DNA of 64,000 bases from Nitrosophilus alvini. Its GTDB lineage: Bacteria; Campylobacterota; Campylobacteria; Campylobacterales; Nitratiruptoraceae. The position numbers were made by a program, and so were the translations under genes. The notes under the pieces were generated by a model. The model was not told the DNA's origin. It made no database searches and saw only the letters and a list, made by a program, of their open reading frames with translations. Shown piece after piece: positions 21,531 to 30,258 of the stretch (position 1 is the first letter of the stretch; each line of letters opens with the position of its first letter). The stretch covers positions 62,001-126,000 of the forward strand of contig NZ_AP022847.1 in assembly GCF_015100395.1 (NCBI RefSeq). The letters run 5' to 3'.

Positions 21531-23042
21531 ATGAAAACACTTCTTTGCGCAACATTAGACGCAAACGAAGCGAAAAGAGTAGAGGTTGAAAGCTCTCTTG
21601 TAAGAGCCCTTCCCTCCTTTTCCATAGTCGGCCTTGCATCAAGCTCCATACAAGAGGCAAAAGAGCGTGTAAAAGCAGCTTTGGTATATATAGGATTCAG
21701 GTTTCCTCCCCAAAAACTTACTATAAATCTTTCACCTTCCGATCTGAAAAAACAGGGAAGCCATTTTGATCTGCCGATCGCTCTTGCCGTTGCGCTTCAG
21801 AAAGAGAAAACAAAAACTGATGGATTTTATACATTCGGAGAATTGGGACTTGACGGAAAAGTAAAAGATACGCTCTCTATCTTTCCTCTTGTTCTCTCCC
21901 TGGCGCGAAAAGAGAAAAATATAAGAGTAGTAGCACCCAAAGAGAGCAGAGACAAACTCTCGAAAATTCCCGGAATAGAACTTTACTGTATCGATACTCT
22001 CAAAGATGCCATATCCTTTTTCAAGGAGCGAAACCTCCGGAGCGAGCCTGCCGGAAAAATAGAAGCGGAAAGTATAAAAATAGATGAGGTTTTATACTAT
22101 TATCAAAAGAGTTTCGAATACGACTTTATCGATGTAAAAGGGCAGGAAGTTGCGAAAAGAGCGGCTCTTGTCAGTGCAGCAGGGTTTCACAACATACTTT
22201 TTGAAGGGAGTCCCGGATGCGGAAAAAGTATGATATCCAAAAGGCTTAGGTATATTCTGCCTCCTTTAAGCCTTGAAGAGATACTTGAAATTGCAAAACT
22301 TGAAGCAATGGATACGAAAGAGCCCGGTTTCAGGCCTCTGCGTCCGTTCCGCTCACCCCATCATACCTCCACAAGGGCAAGTATTTTCGGAGGAGGGACT
22401 CTCAGTGCAAGGATAGGAGAAGTTGCTCTTTCAAACAGAGGTATACTTTTTTTCGATGAACTTCCCCATTTTCCAAAAAGCGTACTGGAGGCTTTGAGAG
22501 AGCCTTTGGAGGATAACAGGATACTTATATCAAGAGTGAATACAAAAACGGAATATGAGACAAAGTTTCTTTTTGCTGCGGCGCAAAATCCATGTCCCTG
22601 CGGAAATCTTATGAGCAGTTCAAAAGAGTGCAGATGCAGTGAGTTAGAGATTCAAAGATACAAAAACAGACTCTCTGAGCCGTTTTTAGACAGATTGGAC
22701 ATATATGTCCGAATGAATGAGACGTCACAAGATGACAAGTCCACCGTATCGAGTAAAGAGATGTTTGAGAAAGTATTGGAAGCTTTTGTTATGCAAAAGA
22801 GAAGAGGGCAAAGAGATTTTAACGGAAAACTGAATGAAAAAGAGATAGAAGAGTATTGTATGTTAGATGAGGAGGCACAGGAGATTCTTCAAAAGGCGGT
22901 CTCAAAATTTTCTCTCTCTTTCAGAAGCATAAATAAGATAAAAAGAGTTTCAAGAACTATTGCAGATTTGAACGGGAAAGAAAAAATCGGAAAATCCGAT
23001 CTGTTTGAGGCACTGAGCTACAGAAAAAGAGCAGAGATTTGA
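21531..23042 (+). CDS. comM: YifB/ComM family Mg-chelatase-like AAA+ ATPase
   Basis: The 503 residues form a ComM-type helicase that promotes branch migration during natural transformation in species where it has been studied. An N-terminal Lon-protease-like domain (LPSFSIVGLASSSIQEAKERV) precedes a Walker A FEGSPGCGKSM (about 225-235), Walker B GILFFDELPHF and a zinc-like cysteine cluster in AAQNPCPCGNLMSSSKECRC. The C-terminal helical lid has SLSFRSINKIKRVSRTIADL. It lies 49 bases after def with AAAGGATTTTT upstream of the ATG. Confidence 0.93.
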   Translation: MKTLLCATLDANEAKRVEVESSLVRALPSFSIVGLASSSIQEAKERVKAALVYIGFRFPPQKLTINLSPSDLKKQGSHFDLPIALAVALQKEKTKTDGFYTFGELGLDGKVKDTLSIFPLVLSLARKEKNIRVVAPKESRDKLSKIPGIELYCIDTLKDAISFFKERNLRSEPAGKIEAESIKIDEVLYYYQKSFEYDFIDVKGQEVAKRAALVSAAGFHNILFEGSPGCGKSMISKRLRYILPPLSLEEILEIAKLEAMDTKEPGFRPLRPFRSPHHTSTRASIFGGGTLSARIGEVALSNRGILFFDELPHFPKSVLEALREPLEDNRILISRVNTKTEYETKFLFAAAQNPCPCGNLMSSSKECRCSELEIQRYKNRLSEPFLDRLDIYVRMNETSQDDKSTVSSKEMFEKVLEAFVMQKRRGQRDFNGKLNEKEIEEYCMLDEEAQEILQKAVSKFSLSFRSINKIKRVSRTIADLNGKEKIGKSDLFEALSYRKRAEI

Positions 23043-23056
23043 GTTAATTGAGATGA

Positions 23057-23084
23057 TATCGCAAAAGAAGAATCCTTTGCGATA
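23057..23084 (+). terminator. Hairpin between convergent comM and yeiH
   Basis: A perfect 9-bp stem, TATCGCAAA / TTTGCGATA, has a 10-base loop. No strong T-run follows on either strand, so terminator function is uncertain. Confidence 0.4.
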
Positions 23085-23102
23085 CGGGATAGTTTTGTAA
23101 GA

Positions 23103-24137
23103 TCAGCATAAAGCTGCTACAACCCATTTAGTTATAAAATAGCCGCCTATAAGAAGCCAAAGAGCCATGATAAGTGCAACCAGTATAGGTTTTGCACCTG
23201 CCTGTTTAAATTTTTGTGCATTTGTTTCCATTCCCAAGGCCGTCATAGCCATTGTCAGCAAAAATGTGTCAACATCGTTTATAACGCTTATGATATTTTC
23301 CGGTATGAAGCCGATTGAGTGTATGCCAGCCATGACGATAAACCATACGGCAAACCATGGAATGGTAACTTTTATCTTGCCCTCTTTACTATCTTTGGAT
23401 GCACTTCTTGCAAGAACTATACCGAGTATTATAAGAAGGGGAGCTATCATCATGACACGCGTCATCTTTACTATGATTGCGTTGTCTGCCGATCCGTCAA
23501 TAGATCCTCCGGCAGCTACCACCTGCGCAACTTCATGTACGGTTCCGCCCACATATATGCCGTATGTGGAAGGATCCATATCAAAAATACCGGCTTTATA
23601 GAGTGCAGGATATACGAACATTGCAATTGTTCCGAAAAGAACTACCGTACCAACGGCAATGGCACTCTTGTACGGTTCGGCCTTGAGTACCGGTTCCGTT
23701 GCCAAAACTGCAGCTGCACCGCAAACAGAAGAACCCGATGCACACAAAACTGCTGTATCGCGATCAAGTTTGAAAAGTTTTGTACCTATTAAAACCCCTA
23801 AGATAAATGTTGAAGAGAGCATAATGATGGAGACTAGAAGTCCGGCCATGCCTACAGCTTCTATCTGCTGAAAGGTTATCCTGAAACCGTAAAGGACAAT
23901 GGCAGTCCTTAGCAGAGTCTTCGCACTAAAGATAATTCCGGGAACCCATGCAGCGGGTAGATGATTTCTGAGAGTATTTGCATAAAACATACCTATAACA
24001 ATACCTATGATAAGAGGGCTGATACCTAGACTTTTCAATATCGGTATTTCAGCAATATCTATAGCTGCCACAGTAAAGAGTGCAACAAAAAGAATACCAT
24101 TTAGTGTACTTCTGATATTTTCTTTGCTAAACGCCAT
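23103..24137 (-). CDS. YeiH/UPF0324 family putative sulfate exporter
   Basis: The 344 residues (ATG at 24137 behind AAAAGGGGCG; the longer frame begins with TTG) form about ten hydrophobic helices. The family signature GISPLIIGIVIGMFYANTLRN and CASGSSVCGAAAVLATEPVLKA are clear. The family is annotated as putative sulfate exporters and is regulated by LysR proteins. Export of sulfate or sulfite from sulfur oxidation would fit this organism, but the substrate is not proven. It is divergent from a LysR gene. Confidence 0.87.
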   Translation of the reverse strand: MAFSKENIRSTLNGILFVALFTVAAIDIAEIPILKSLGISPLIIGIVIGMFYANTLRNHLPAAWVPGIIFSAKTLLRTAIVLYGFRITFQQIEAVGMAGLLVSIIMLSSTFILGVLIGTKLFKLDRDTAVLCASGSSVCGAAAVLATEPVLKAEPYKSAIAVGTVVLFGTIAMFVYPALYKAGIFDMDPSTYGIYVGGTVHEVAQVVAAGGSIDGSADNAIIVKMTRVMMIAPLLIILGIVLARSASKDSKEGKIKVTIPWFAVWFIVMAGIHSIGFIPENIISVINDVDTFLLTMAMTALGMETNAQKFKQAGAKPILVALIMALWLLIGGYFITKWVVAALC

Positions 24138-24180
24138 AACGCCCCTTTTGTATAACAAAAAGTTAAAATATTTGTAACCA

Positions 24181-24233
24181 ATTATAATATTATTTTTAAA
24201 ATAAGTAAAATAAATAAAATGTTATATTATAAT
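24181..24233. promoter_or_regulatory. Divergent promoters of yeiH and the LysR gene
   Basis: ATTATAATAT (24181-24190) and its exact inverse ATATTATAAT (24224-24233) contain a TATAAT -10 on the minus and plus strand respectively, each correctly placed for the flanking gene. A LysR operator probably lies in the AT-rich bases between them. Confidence 0.55.
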
Positions 24234-24259
24234 CAGAATATCTGAAAAAGAGGTGCGAT

Positions 24260-25159
24260 ATGAAAATTACGCTAAGACAGATGGAAATCTTTTTGGAAGT
24301 CGCAAAAACAGGGCATCTTACGCATGTAGCCAACGAGCTTGGACTCAGTCAGTCTGCTGTATCTATGTCTATCAAAGAGCTTGAGTCAACAATGGGATGC
24401 AAACTCTTTGACAGGATTCAGAAGAAACTGGTACTCAATGAAAAAGGGCGTGCTTTTGCTCACGAGATCGAGCCTCTTGTACAGAAACTTAAAGATATAG
24501 AAGAGGAGTTCAGTTCGCAGGATAACAAGGGCGAACTTATAATAGCGGCAAGTACGACTATCGCCGATTATATCATGCCTCATATTATATGCGAATATAT
24601 GCAAAGGTATCCGGAAGTAAAAATTTCTATGAAAATAGGCAATACGAAAGAGATAATAGAGATGATAGAGAACGGTGTGGCAGATCTTGGATATATAGAA
24701 GGAGCGATAGATAGTACATGTATTGTAGAAGAAGTTATGGGAGTAGATGAACTTGTTATAGTTACTGGAGATAAAAATCTTAAAAAAAGAAAAGAGTATT
24801 ATATAGACAATCTTCTTGACAAAAAATGGATATTAAGAGAGATAGGATCAGGAACAAGAGCAGTGTTTCTGGATAAGATCAGAAGGTTTGTTCCTGATAT
24901 GAATATATTTCTGGAACTTGCTCATACAGAGGCTATAAAGAGTGTGCTTATGAAACTGGATGATTCTCTTAGCTGCCTTTCAAAAATTGCGGTACAAAAA
25001 GAGATAGAAAGAGGCGAACTTTTTGAAATAAAACTGAAAGGGTTCGATTTTGAAAGAGAGTTTCTGCAGCTTTATCACAAAGACAAATATAAAAGCGAGC
25101 TTTTCAAAAAATTTATGGTATTTGCCAGATACAGATTCGGTGAGATTATAAAGAGTTAA
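24260..25159 (+). CDS. LysR family transcriptional regulator
   Basis: The 299 residues have an N-terminal winged HTH (LRQMEIFLEVAKTGHLTHVANELGLSQSAVSMSIKELE) and a periplasmic-binding-like effector domain (KGELIIAASTTIADYIMPHIICEYMQRYP). It is divergent from the yeiH gene and probably controls it, as LysR proteins do for other yeiH genes; the effector may be a sulfur compound (inference). GAGGTGCGAT precedes the ATG. It is followed after 12 bases by nnrD. Confidence 0.93.
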   Translation: MKITLRQMEIFLEVAKTGHLTHVANELGLSQSAVSMSIKELESTMGCKLFDRIQKKLVLNEKGRAFAHEIEPLVQKLKDIEEEFSSQDNKGELIIAASTTIADYIMPHIICEYMQRYPEVKISMKIGNTKEIIEMIENGVADLGYIEGAIDSTCIVEEVMGVDELVIVTGDKNLKKRKEYYIDNLLDKKWILREIGSGTRAVFLDKIRRFVPDMNIFLELAHTEAIKSVLMKLDDSLSCLSKIAVQKEIERGELFEIKLKGFDFEREFLQLYHKDKYKSELFKKFMVFARYRFGEIIKS

Positions 25160-25171
25160 AGAGGGGTACAA

Positions 25172-26566
25172 ATGCAAAATCTATACGAGAAGGTAGACTT
25201 TCTGGATAGAAAATGTTATGACGCATACTTGCTTCCCGAAGATATACTTATGGAACAAGCAGCGGAAGCTATGAACAGTTTTATCAGGGCAAATTTTGCA
25301 AAAAATTCAAAAGTTTTGATAGTTTCCGGACCGGGAAACAACGGGGCAGACGGCATAACGCTTGCAAGGCAGCTGCTGGGCGATTATGAAGTTTTTTTGT
25401 TCCTGCCCTTTGGTGCAAAATCTCAGATGGCTCTTTTGCAGCTAGAGAGGTTTGAGGCTGTCGGCGGAAAAGAGAGTGAAACTATTCAAGAGGCCGATGT
25501 GATAGTTGATGCTATGTTTGGAGCTGGGCTTACCAAGCCTTTAAATGAAAAAGCAATCGAAATTATCGAAAAACTGAATGCTATGAAAGGATTCAAAATA
25601 GCGTGTGATATTCCAACAGGGATAGACAAAAACGGAAATCTTCTGCCAACCGCTTTCAAAGCGGACAGAACCATAACTATGGGAGCATTGAAACTGGCGC
25701 TTTATTCGGACTTTGCAAAAGACTATGTTGGTGAAATAGATGTTGCTGATCTAGGTGTCAGCCGTACTCTTTACGAAGAGCCCAGTTTTTACAGGGTACT
25801 TGAAACTGATGATTTCAGACCGCCGGTCAGGGAAAAACTCTCATCGAACAAAGGAGACTACGGCCATCTTGCGGTAATTGCCGGTGAAAAAGAGGGAGCG
25901 GCGATTATGGCGGCTCTTTCGGCGCTAAATTTCGGCGCAGGGCTTGTAACTGTCGTATCAAATGAAAAAATCGCCGTTCCTTACGAGCTGATGCATGCAA
26001 ATTCACTTCCCAAAACAACCACTTCCATTGCTGTAGGAATGGGGCTGGGGTGTGAATATAGCGATGATGAGTTTGAAACTCTTATTTTGAAAAACGATTT
26101 TCCTCTTGTAATAGATGCAGACCTCTTCTATTCGAAAAAAATTCTATCTATTCTAAAAAGAGAGAAAATCGTACTTACACCTCATCCGAAAGAGTTTGCT
26201 TCTTTGCTTAAAATTTCCGGTATCTGCGAGACGGATGCAAAAGAGGTGCAGAAGAGACGTTTTGAACTTGTACTGAAATTTTGCGAAAAATTCCCAAATG
26301 CGGTATTGGTGTTGAAAGGCGCCAATGTGATTGTTGCAAAAGGGGCGGAGCTTTTTGTAAATCCGTACGGCTCCAATGCCCTAAGCAAAGGAGGTAGCGG
26401 AGATGTGCTGACGGGCCTTATAGGCGCTCTGCTTGCGCAGGGGTACGATTCGCTTGATGCAGCCATCCAGGGAACGCTTGCTCACTCGTTTGCAGCAAAA
26501 AAAGTAAAAAAAGCGAACTTCGCTCTGACACCCAAAGATTTGATAGAGGCTGTGGGATGCTTGTAA
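25172..26566 (+). CDS. nnrD: Bifunctional NAD(P)H-hydrate epimerase / ADP-dependent dehydratase
   Basis: This metabolite repair enzyme for hydrated NADH/NADPH has 464 residues. The YjeF N-terminal epimerase domain (about 1-205) has VSGPGNNGADGITLARQL and DAMFGAGL, with CDIPTGID. The C-terminal ribokinase-like dehydratase has SNKGDYGHLAVIAGEKEGAAIMAALSAL, LTPHPKEFASLL and the catalytic-loop NALSKGGSGDVLTGLIGALLA. The fused layout matches the bacterial enzyme. AGGGGT lies upstream of the ATG. The end overlaps purN by 10 bases. Confidence 0.95.
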   Translation: MQNLYEKVDFLDRKCYDAYLLPEDILMEQAAEAMNSFIRANFAKNSKVLIVSGPGNNGADGITLARQLLGDYEVFLFLPFGAKSQMALLQLERFEAVGGKESETIQEADVIVDAMFGAGLTKPLNEKAIEIIEKLNAMKGFKIACDIPTGIDKNGNLLPTAFKADRTITMGALKLALYSDFAKDYVGEIDVADLGVSRTLYEEPSFYRVLETDDFRPPVREKLSSNKGDYGHLAVIAGEKEGAAIMAALSALNFGAGLVTVVSNEKIAVPYELMHANSLPKTTTSIAVGMGLGCEYSDDEFETLILKNDFPLVIDADLFYSKKILSILKREKIVLTPHPKEFASLLKISGICETDAKEVQKRRFELVLKFCEKFPNAVLVLKGANVIVAKGAELFVNPYGSNALSKGGSGDVLTGLIGALLAQGYDSLDAAIQGTLAHSFAAKKVKKANFALTPKDLIEAVGCL

Positions 26567-27132
26567 AAAGAGTGGTGGTGCTATTTAGCGGGAAAGGAAC
26601 AAATCTTAAAAATCTTATCCAAAAGGTACACAAAAAGCGGTTTGGAGATATAACTATTGAGATAGCTGCAGCGATTACAAACAACGAAAAAGCCGAAGGT
26701 ATAAATGTTGCAAGAAGTAATAACATTTCCGTAGATATAATTTTGCACGACAGATATTCTTCTAGAGAGGAGTTTGACGGAGTTTTGGTAGAAAAGATAA
26801 AAAAATATTCGCCGGATCTTGTAGTTCTTGCGGGTTTTATGAGAATACTGAGTCCCGTTTTTACGGACAACATTAAAAATGCGATAAATATTCACCCCTC
26901 TTTGCTGCCGCTTTTCAAAGGAACAAAAGCGATTGAGAGAAGCTATGCTAGCGATATGAAAGTTGCTGGTGCGACAGTTCACAGAGTAAGCAGCGAGCTT
27001 GATTCGGGCGAGATACTTGAGCAGGAGTGTTTTCACAGAGAGAATGAGAGTTTTGAAGAGTTTGAAGCAAAAATTCATGCCATAGAGTATGAAATTCTTC
27101 CGAAAACAGTAATAAAACTTTTAAAAAAATAA
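26557..27132 (+). CDS. purN: Phosphoribosylglycinamide formyltransferase (GART)
   Basis: This is the third step of purine synthesis, using 10-formyl-THF. The 191 residues show VLFSGKGTNLKNLI (phosphate loop), LVVLAGFMRILSP, the catalytic NIHPSLLPLFKG (Asn/His) and later VHRVSSELDSGEIL, where the aspartate motif is DSG. The start ATG lies inside the end of nnrD; a GTG eight codons upstream-equivalent is not needed. The size is normal. Confidence 0.95.
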   Translation: MLVKRVVVLFSGKGTNLKNLIQKVHKKRFGDITIEIAAAITNNEKAEGINVARSNNISVDIILHDRYSSREEFDGVLVEKIKKYSPDLVVLAGFMRILSPVFTDNIKNAINIHPSLLPLFKGTKAIERSYASDMKVAGATVHRVSSELDSGEILEQECFHRENESFEEFEAKIHAIEYEILPKTVIKLLKK

Positions 27133-27181
27133 AATATAAAATATAATAAATAAAAATTTTCACTCTTTTATATTGTAAATA

Positions 27182-27187
27182 TATAAT
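27182..27187 (+). promoter_or_regulatory. -10 box (TATAAT) for thiG
   Basis: TATAAT lies 23 bases before the thiG ATG. The transcript would start near 27195 and include the GAAGGAG ribosome site. This supports the ATG at 27210 over the open-frame start at 27186. Confidence 0.5.
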
Positions 27188-27209
27188 GCCAAAAAGTGAA
27201 GGAGAAAGT

Positions 27210-27989
27210 ATGGAAGATTTGTTAAAAATAGGCAATAAAACATTTAAAAGCAGACTTATAGTGGGGAGCGGAAAATATCCCGATTTTCAAACCACGAGAG
27301 ATGCCACGATAGCCAGTGAAGCGGAGATGATAACAGTTGCGGTAAGACGAGTGAATATCACAAATCCGGACGAAGAAAACCTTATGGACTATTTCAAAGA
27401 TACCAATATACAGTTTCTTCCAAACAGCGCCGGATGTACAACCGCCGAAGAGGCGATAACTCTTTTCAGACTTGTCAAAGAGGCAACCGGAATAGATTTT
27501 ATAAAACTTGAAGTCATCGGAGATACTCAAAAAACACTTTATCCAGATGTCATAGAGACCCTCAAAGCCTGTGAGGTTTTGGCAAAAGAGGGATTTACGG
27601 TCCTTGCATACACAAACGACGATCCGATTATGGCAAAAAAGCTTGAAGATGCGGGCGCTGCAGCGGTTATGCCTCTTGCTGCTCCCATTGGAAGCGGTCT
27701 TGGAATACAGAATAAATACAATGTTGTATTTGTCAAAGAGGCTGTAAAAGTTCCAGTTATAGTAGATGCAGGCGTTGGGTGCGCAAGCGACGCGGCAATA
27801 GCTATGGAGCTTGGTGCCGACGGGGTTTTGACAAACACCGCAATTGCCCAGGCAAAAGATCCGGTTTTGATGGCAAAAGCGATGAGAGATGCGGTAAGAG
27901 CCGGTAGGATGAGTTATCTTGCCGGCAGAATTCCGAAAAAACCGTACGCTACGGCTTCAAGCCCCACCGAGGGAATGATACAGTTTTAG
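27210..27989 (+). CDS. thiG: Thiazole synthase
   Basis: This forms the thiazole phosphate of thiamine from deoxyxylulose 5-phosphate, dehydroglycine and ThiS thiocarboxylate. The 259-residue TIM barrel starts [23 protein letters not shown]. The Schiff-base Lys region is FIKLEVIGD, and the phosphate-binding end is [29 protein letters not shown]. ThiS, ThiF and ThiH are not adjacent. GAAGGAGAAAGT precedes the ATG. Confidence 0.96.
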   Translation: MEDLLKIGNKTFKSRLIVGSGKYPDFQTTRDATIASEAEMITVAVRRVNITNPDEENLMDYFKDTNIQFLPNSAGCTTAEEAITLFRLVKEATGIDFIKLEVIGDTQKTLYPDVIETLKACEVLAKEGFTVLAYTNDDPIMAKKLEDAGAAAVMPLAAPIGSGLGIQNKYNVVFVKEAVKVPVIVDAGVGCASDAAIAMELGADGVLTNTAIAQAKDPVLMAKAMRDAVRAGRMSYLAGRIPKKPYATASSPTEGMIQF

Positions 27990-27996
27990 TGTGAGT

Positions 27997-28057
27997 GTGG
28001 GTGTGGGTGTCAGATAGATCGATATTTAGCTAACACCAACACCTTCACCCGTCCCCT
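27997..28057. other. Imperfect inverted repeat between convergent thiG and symporter genes
   Basis: A GT-rich run (GGTGTGGGTGT) pairs with ACACCAACACC about 22 bases later, with one mismatch. It may act as a bidirectional terminator, but T-runs are lacking. Confidence 0.3.
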
Positions 28058-29404
28058 TTATATCTTTATAATTCCCATGAGATTTAGCATCATAAAAATT
28101 AAAGCAACAGGTGCTATATATCTTATACTGAATCTCCATATATGAAAAACCCTATCACCCATTTCATGCTCAAGAGCCGCTCTGACTCTGTCTTTATGCA
28201 GTATATATCCTACAAAAATCGCTATGAGAAGTCCGCCTAGAGGTAGAAGTATGGAGTCGGTCGTATATTCGAGTATATCAAAAAGCGGCTTTTTCCCAAT
28301 ACTGAACATCTCTCCCCATTCTTTTGTATAAGATAGCAAAGCACCGATACCGACTATCCAGTATATAAAACTTGTGACGACAACGGCTTTTGTTCTTGTA
28401 TAGTCGAATCTGTCTATTAGATACTGTACAACGGGCTCAACCAGACTTATTGCTGAGGTGATACCGGCAAATGCAAGGGCGAGAAAGAACATAAGGGCAA
28501 AAAAGATACCAAGTGTTCCAAAATTTTTGAGTATTGTAGGAAGAGAGATAAATACAAGCCCCGGTCCCTGTCCGGGTTCTGCACCAAATTGAAAAAGAAA
28601 AGAGAATATCACAAGTCCCGCGACGAGAGCTATGAGAGTATCCATAAAGGTAACTATAAGTGCAGTCTGGGTGATGTTGGCGTTTTTGGGAAGACTTGCG
28701 GCATAGGTTAATATTGCGCCCATGCCAAGTGAGAGAGTAAAAAATGAGTGTCCCACGGCTCTTACTATCGCTTCTGAGTTGAGTTTCTCCCATTTTGGAG
28801 CAAACATAAACTCAAAAGCTTTTTCAAATCCGTCAAGTGTAAAAGCATAAAAGAGTAGTCCAAAAAGTATAGCCATAAGTGATGGCATGAGGATGAGGTT
28901 TATCTTTTCGATACCTCCCTTTATACCTTTGTAGACTATGTATCCTACGATAAGAACGGCAACGGTATGCCAAAATATCTGTATACCCGGCTCGTTTCCC
29001 ACAAGAGTGTTAAAAATATCTTTAGCTTTGTCGGTAGTGGAAGGAAGTCCGTTTAACAGTCTGAAAAGATAGTAGAAAATCCAGCCGATAACTACAGAGT
29101 AGAAAGTCATTATTATGATACCATTAAACCCCATGAAACCCGCATATTTCCACTGCTTTTTATCAGGAGGCGCAAGCTCTTCAAAAGAGCTGACCGTATC
29201 GAGTCTACCAAGAGCTCCTATAAGCATCTCTGCAACCATAACAGAAAAACCTATAAAAGCTATCGTTATGAGATATACCAGAACAAAGGCTCCTCCGCCA
29301 TACTCTCCCGTCATATAGGGAAACTTCCATATATTTCCAAGACCGACGGCACTCCCCGCGGCAGCCATGATAAACCCTATACGACTAAATCTTTGGATTT
29401 TCAT
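28058..29404 (-). CDS. Neurotransmitter:sodium symporter family transporter
   Basis: The 448 residues are a bacterial NSS (SNF) transporter, a Na+-driven amino acid or amine importer of LeuT fold. Helix 1 carries the unwound substrate/sodium motif AAAGSAVGLGNIWKFPYMTGEYGGGAFVL. About 11-12 helices are visible, and AGITSAISLVEPVVQYLID corresponds to the TM8 sodium site. The substrate is unknown. GGGGAAAAG lies before the ATG. A TATAAT -10 lies at 29443-29448 on the minus strand. Confidence 0.93.
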   Translation of the reverse strand: MKIQRFSRIGFIMAAAGSAVGLGNIWKFPYMTGEYGGGAFVLVYLITIAFIGFSVMVAEMLIGALGRLDTVSSFEELAPPDKKQWKYAGFMGFNGIIIMTFYSVVIGWIFYYLFRLLNGLPSTTDKAKDIFNTLVGNEPGIQIFWHTVAVLIVGYIVYKGIKGGIEKINLILMPSLMAILFGLLFYAFTLDGFEKAFEFMFAPKWEKLNSEAIVRAVGHSFFTLSLGMGAILTYAASLPKNANITQTALIVTFMDTLIALVAGLVIFSFLFQFGAEPGQGPGLVFISLPTILKNFGTLGIFFALMFFLALAFAGITSAISLVEPVVQYLIDRFDYTRTKAVVVTSFIYWIVGIGALLSYTKEWGEMFSIGKKPLFDILEYTTDSILLPLGGLLIAIFVGYILHKDRVRAALEHEMGDRVFHIWRFSIRYIAPVALIFMMLNLMGIIKI

Positions 29405-29549
29405 CTTTTCCCCTGTTGGTCATAGTTAAGAATTTCTTACAAATTATACAAAAACGATACAAACAGATTTTTTAAATGAACAAGATTGCATAATTCGGGT
29501 TGAAACAATACAATACATGAAGCGGCTGGTGAAAAAAGCATATTTTTTG

Positions 29550-29578
29550 TTGACAAAGCAAAGATTTTTTAATATAAT
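29550..29578 (+). promoter_or_regulatory. Consensus sigma-70 promoter of the tRNA cluster
   Basis: TTGACA (29550-29555) and TATAAT (29573-29578) are separated by exactly 17 bases and lie 16 bases before tRNA-Pro. This is the best promoter in the window and fits stable RNA transcription. Confidence 0.85.
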
Positions 29579-29593
29579 TTCAGTCCATTTGTT

Positions 29594-29671
29594 CGGGGCG
29601 TAGCGCAGCCTGGTTAGCGCACCTGGTTTGGGACCAGGGGGTCGGGGGTTCAAATCCCTCCGCCCCGACCA
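29594..29671 (+). tRNA. tRNA-Pro (UGG)
   Basis: Acceptor CGGGGCG pairs with CGCCCCG. Anticodon stem CCTGG/CCAGG encloses loop TTTGGGA with anticodon TGG. The T-arm GGGGGTTCAAATCCCTC and CCA are encoded. Confidence 0.97.
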
Positions 29672-29676
29672 TCGAT

Positions 29677-29754
29677 GGTGGGTGTAGCTCAGTTGGTTAG
29701 AGCACCAGATTGTGGCTCTGGGGGCCGTGGGTTCAAATCCCATCACTCACCCCA
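29677..29754 (+). tRNA. tRNA-His (GUG)
   Basis: Acceptor GTGGGTG pairs with CACTCAC. The extra G at -1 (29677) faces discriminator C, the histidine identity pair. Anticodon loop TTGTGGC gives GTG. CCA is encoded. Confidence 0.97.
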
Positions 29755-29796
29755 TTTTTTGAGCCGACGATGACAAACCTATGGGTCGTTTGAAAG

Positions 29797-29837
29797 AGCG
29801 GCGGGGCAACCGCTGGGCGCAATGCCCTTTGTGTTTT
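29797..29837 (+). terminator. Tandem hairpins with T-rich tail between tRNA-His and tRNA-Arg
   Basis: AGCGG/CCGCT (29797-29814) is followed by GGGC-GCAAT-GCCC (29815-29827) and TTTGTGTTTTT. This might end the first transcript or be a processing spacer. Confidence 0.35.
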
Positions 29838-29843
29838 TCAGAT

Positions 29844-29920
29844 GCGCCCGTAGCTCAATTGGATAGAGCAACGGACTTCGGATCCGTAGGTTAGAGGTTC
29901 GACTCCTCTCGGGCGTGCCA
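29844..29920 (+). tRNA. tRNA-Arg (UCG)
   Basis: Acceptor GCGCCCG pairs with CGGGCGT (one G:U). The anticodon loop CTTCGGA gives TCG. D-arm AGCTCAATTGGATAGAGC and CCA are encoded. Confidence 0.96.
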
Positions 29921-29933
29921 TAGCCCAAAATAT

Positions 29934-30010
29934 GCGCCTGTAGCTCAGCTGGATAGAGCAACGGCCTTCTAAGCCGTAGGTCCCAGGTTCGAATCCTGGC
30001 GGGCGTACCA
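29934..30010 (+). tRNA. tRNA-Arg (UCU)
   Basis: Acceptor GCGCCTG pairs with CGGGCGT. Anticodon stem ACGGC/GCCGT encloses loop CTTCTAA with anticodon TCT. CCA is encoded. It is nearly identical in its 5' half to the preceding tRNA-Arg. Confidence 0.96.
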
Positions 30011-30055
30011 TTTAAACCGCTTTTTATATAAAAAGCGTTAGTATTTCATCCACAT

Positions 30056-30140
30056 GCGGACGTGGTGGAACTGGCAGACACGCCAGACTTAGGATCTGGT
30101 GCCGCAAGGCGTGGAGGTTCGACTCCTCTCGTCCGCACCA
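30056..30140 (+). tRNA. tRNA-Leu (UAG)
   Basis: Acceptor GCGGACG pairs with CGTCCGC. Anticodon stem CCAGA/TCTGG encloses CTTAGGA (TAG). There is a long class II variable arm, and CCA is encoded. Confidence 0.96.
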
Positions 30141-30258
30141 CTTCAATATTTTAAAATCATATAATCCCTCTTTTCTACCTTATCGACTTTTACTTTTTTC
30201 TTTTGTTTAATCTATTTGGGTGTAGTATAAGTATATAAAAGCACTTTAAGGTTGCATT

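Noticed and set aside
24181-24233. 10-bp inverted repeat between yeiH and the LysR gene as a regulator operator
   Set aside because: Each arm is simply a TATAAT-containing -10 box for one of the divergent genes.
30018-30037. Perfect 20-bp palindrome between tRNA-Arg and tRNA-Leu as a site-specific recombination site
   Set aside because: It is AT-rich in the centre, lacks flanking mobile genes and fits a processing or weak terminator hairpin in a tRNA operon.
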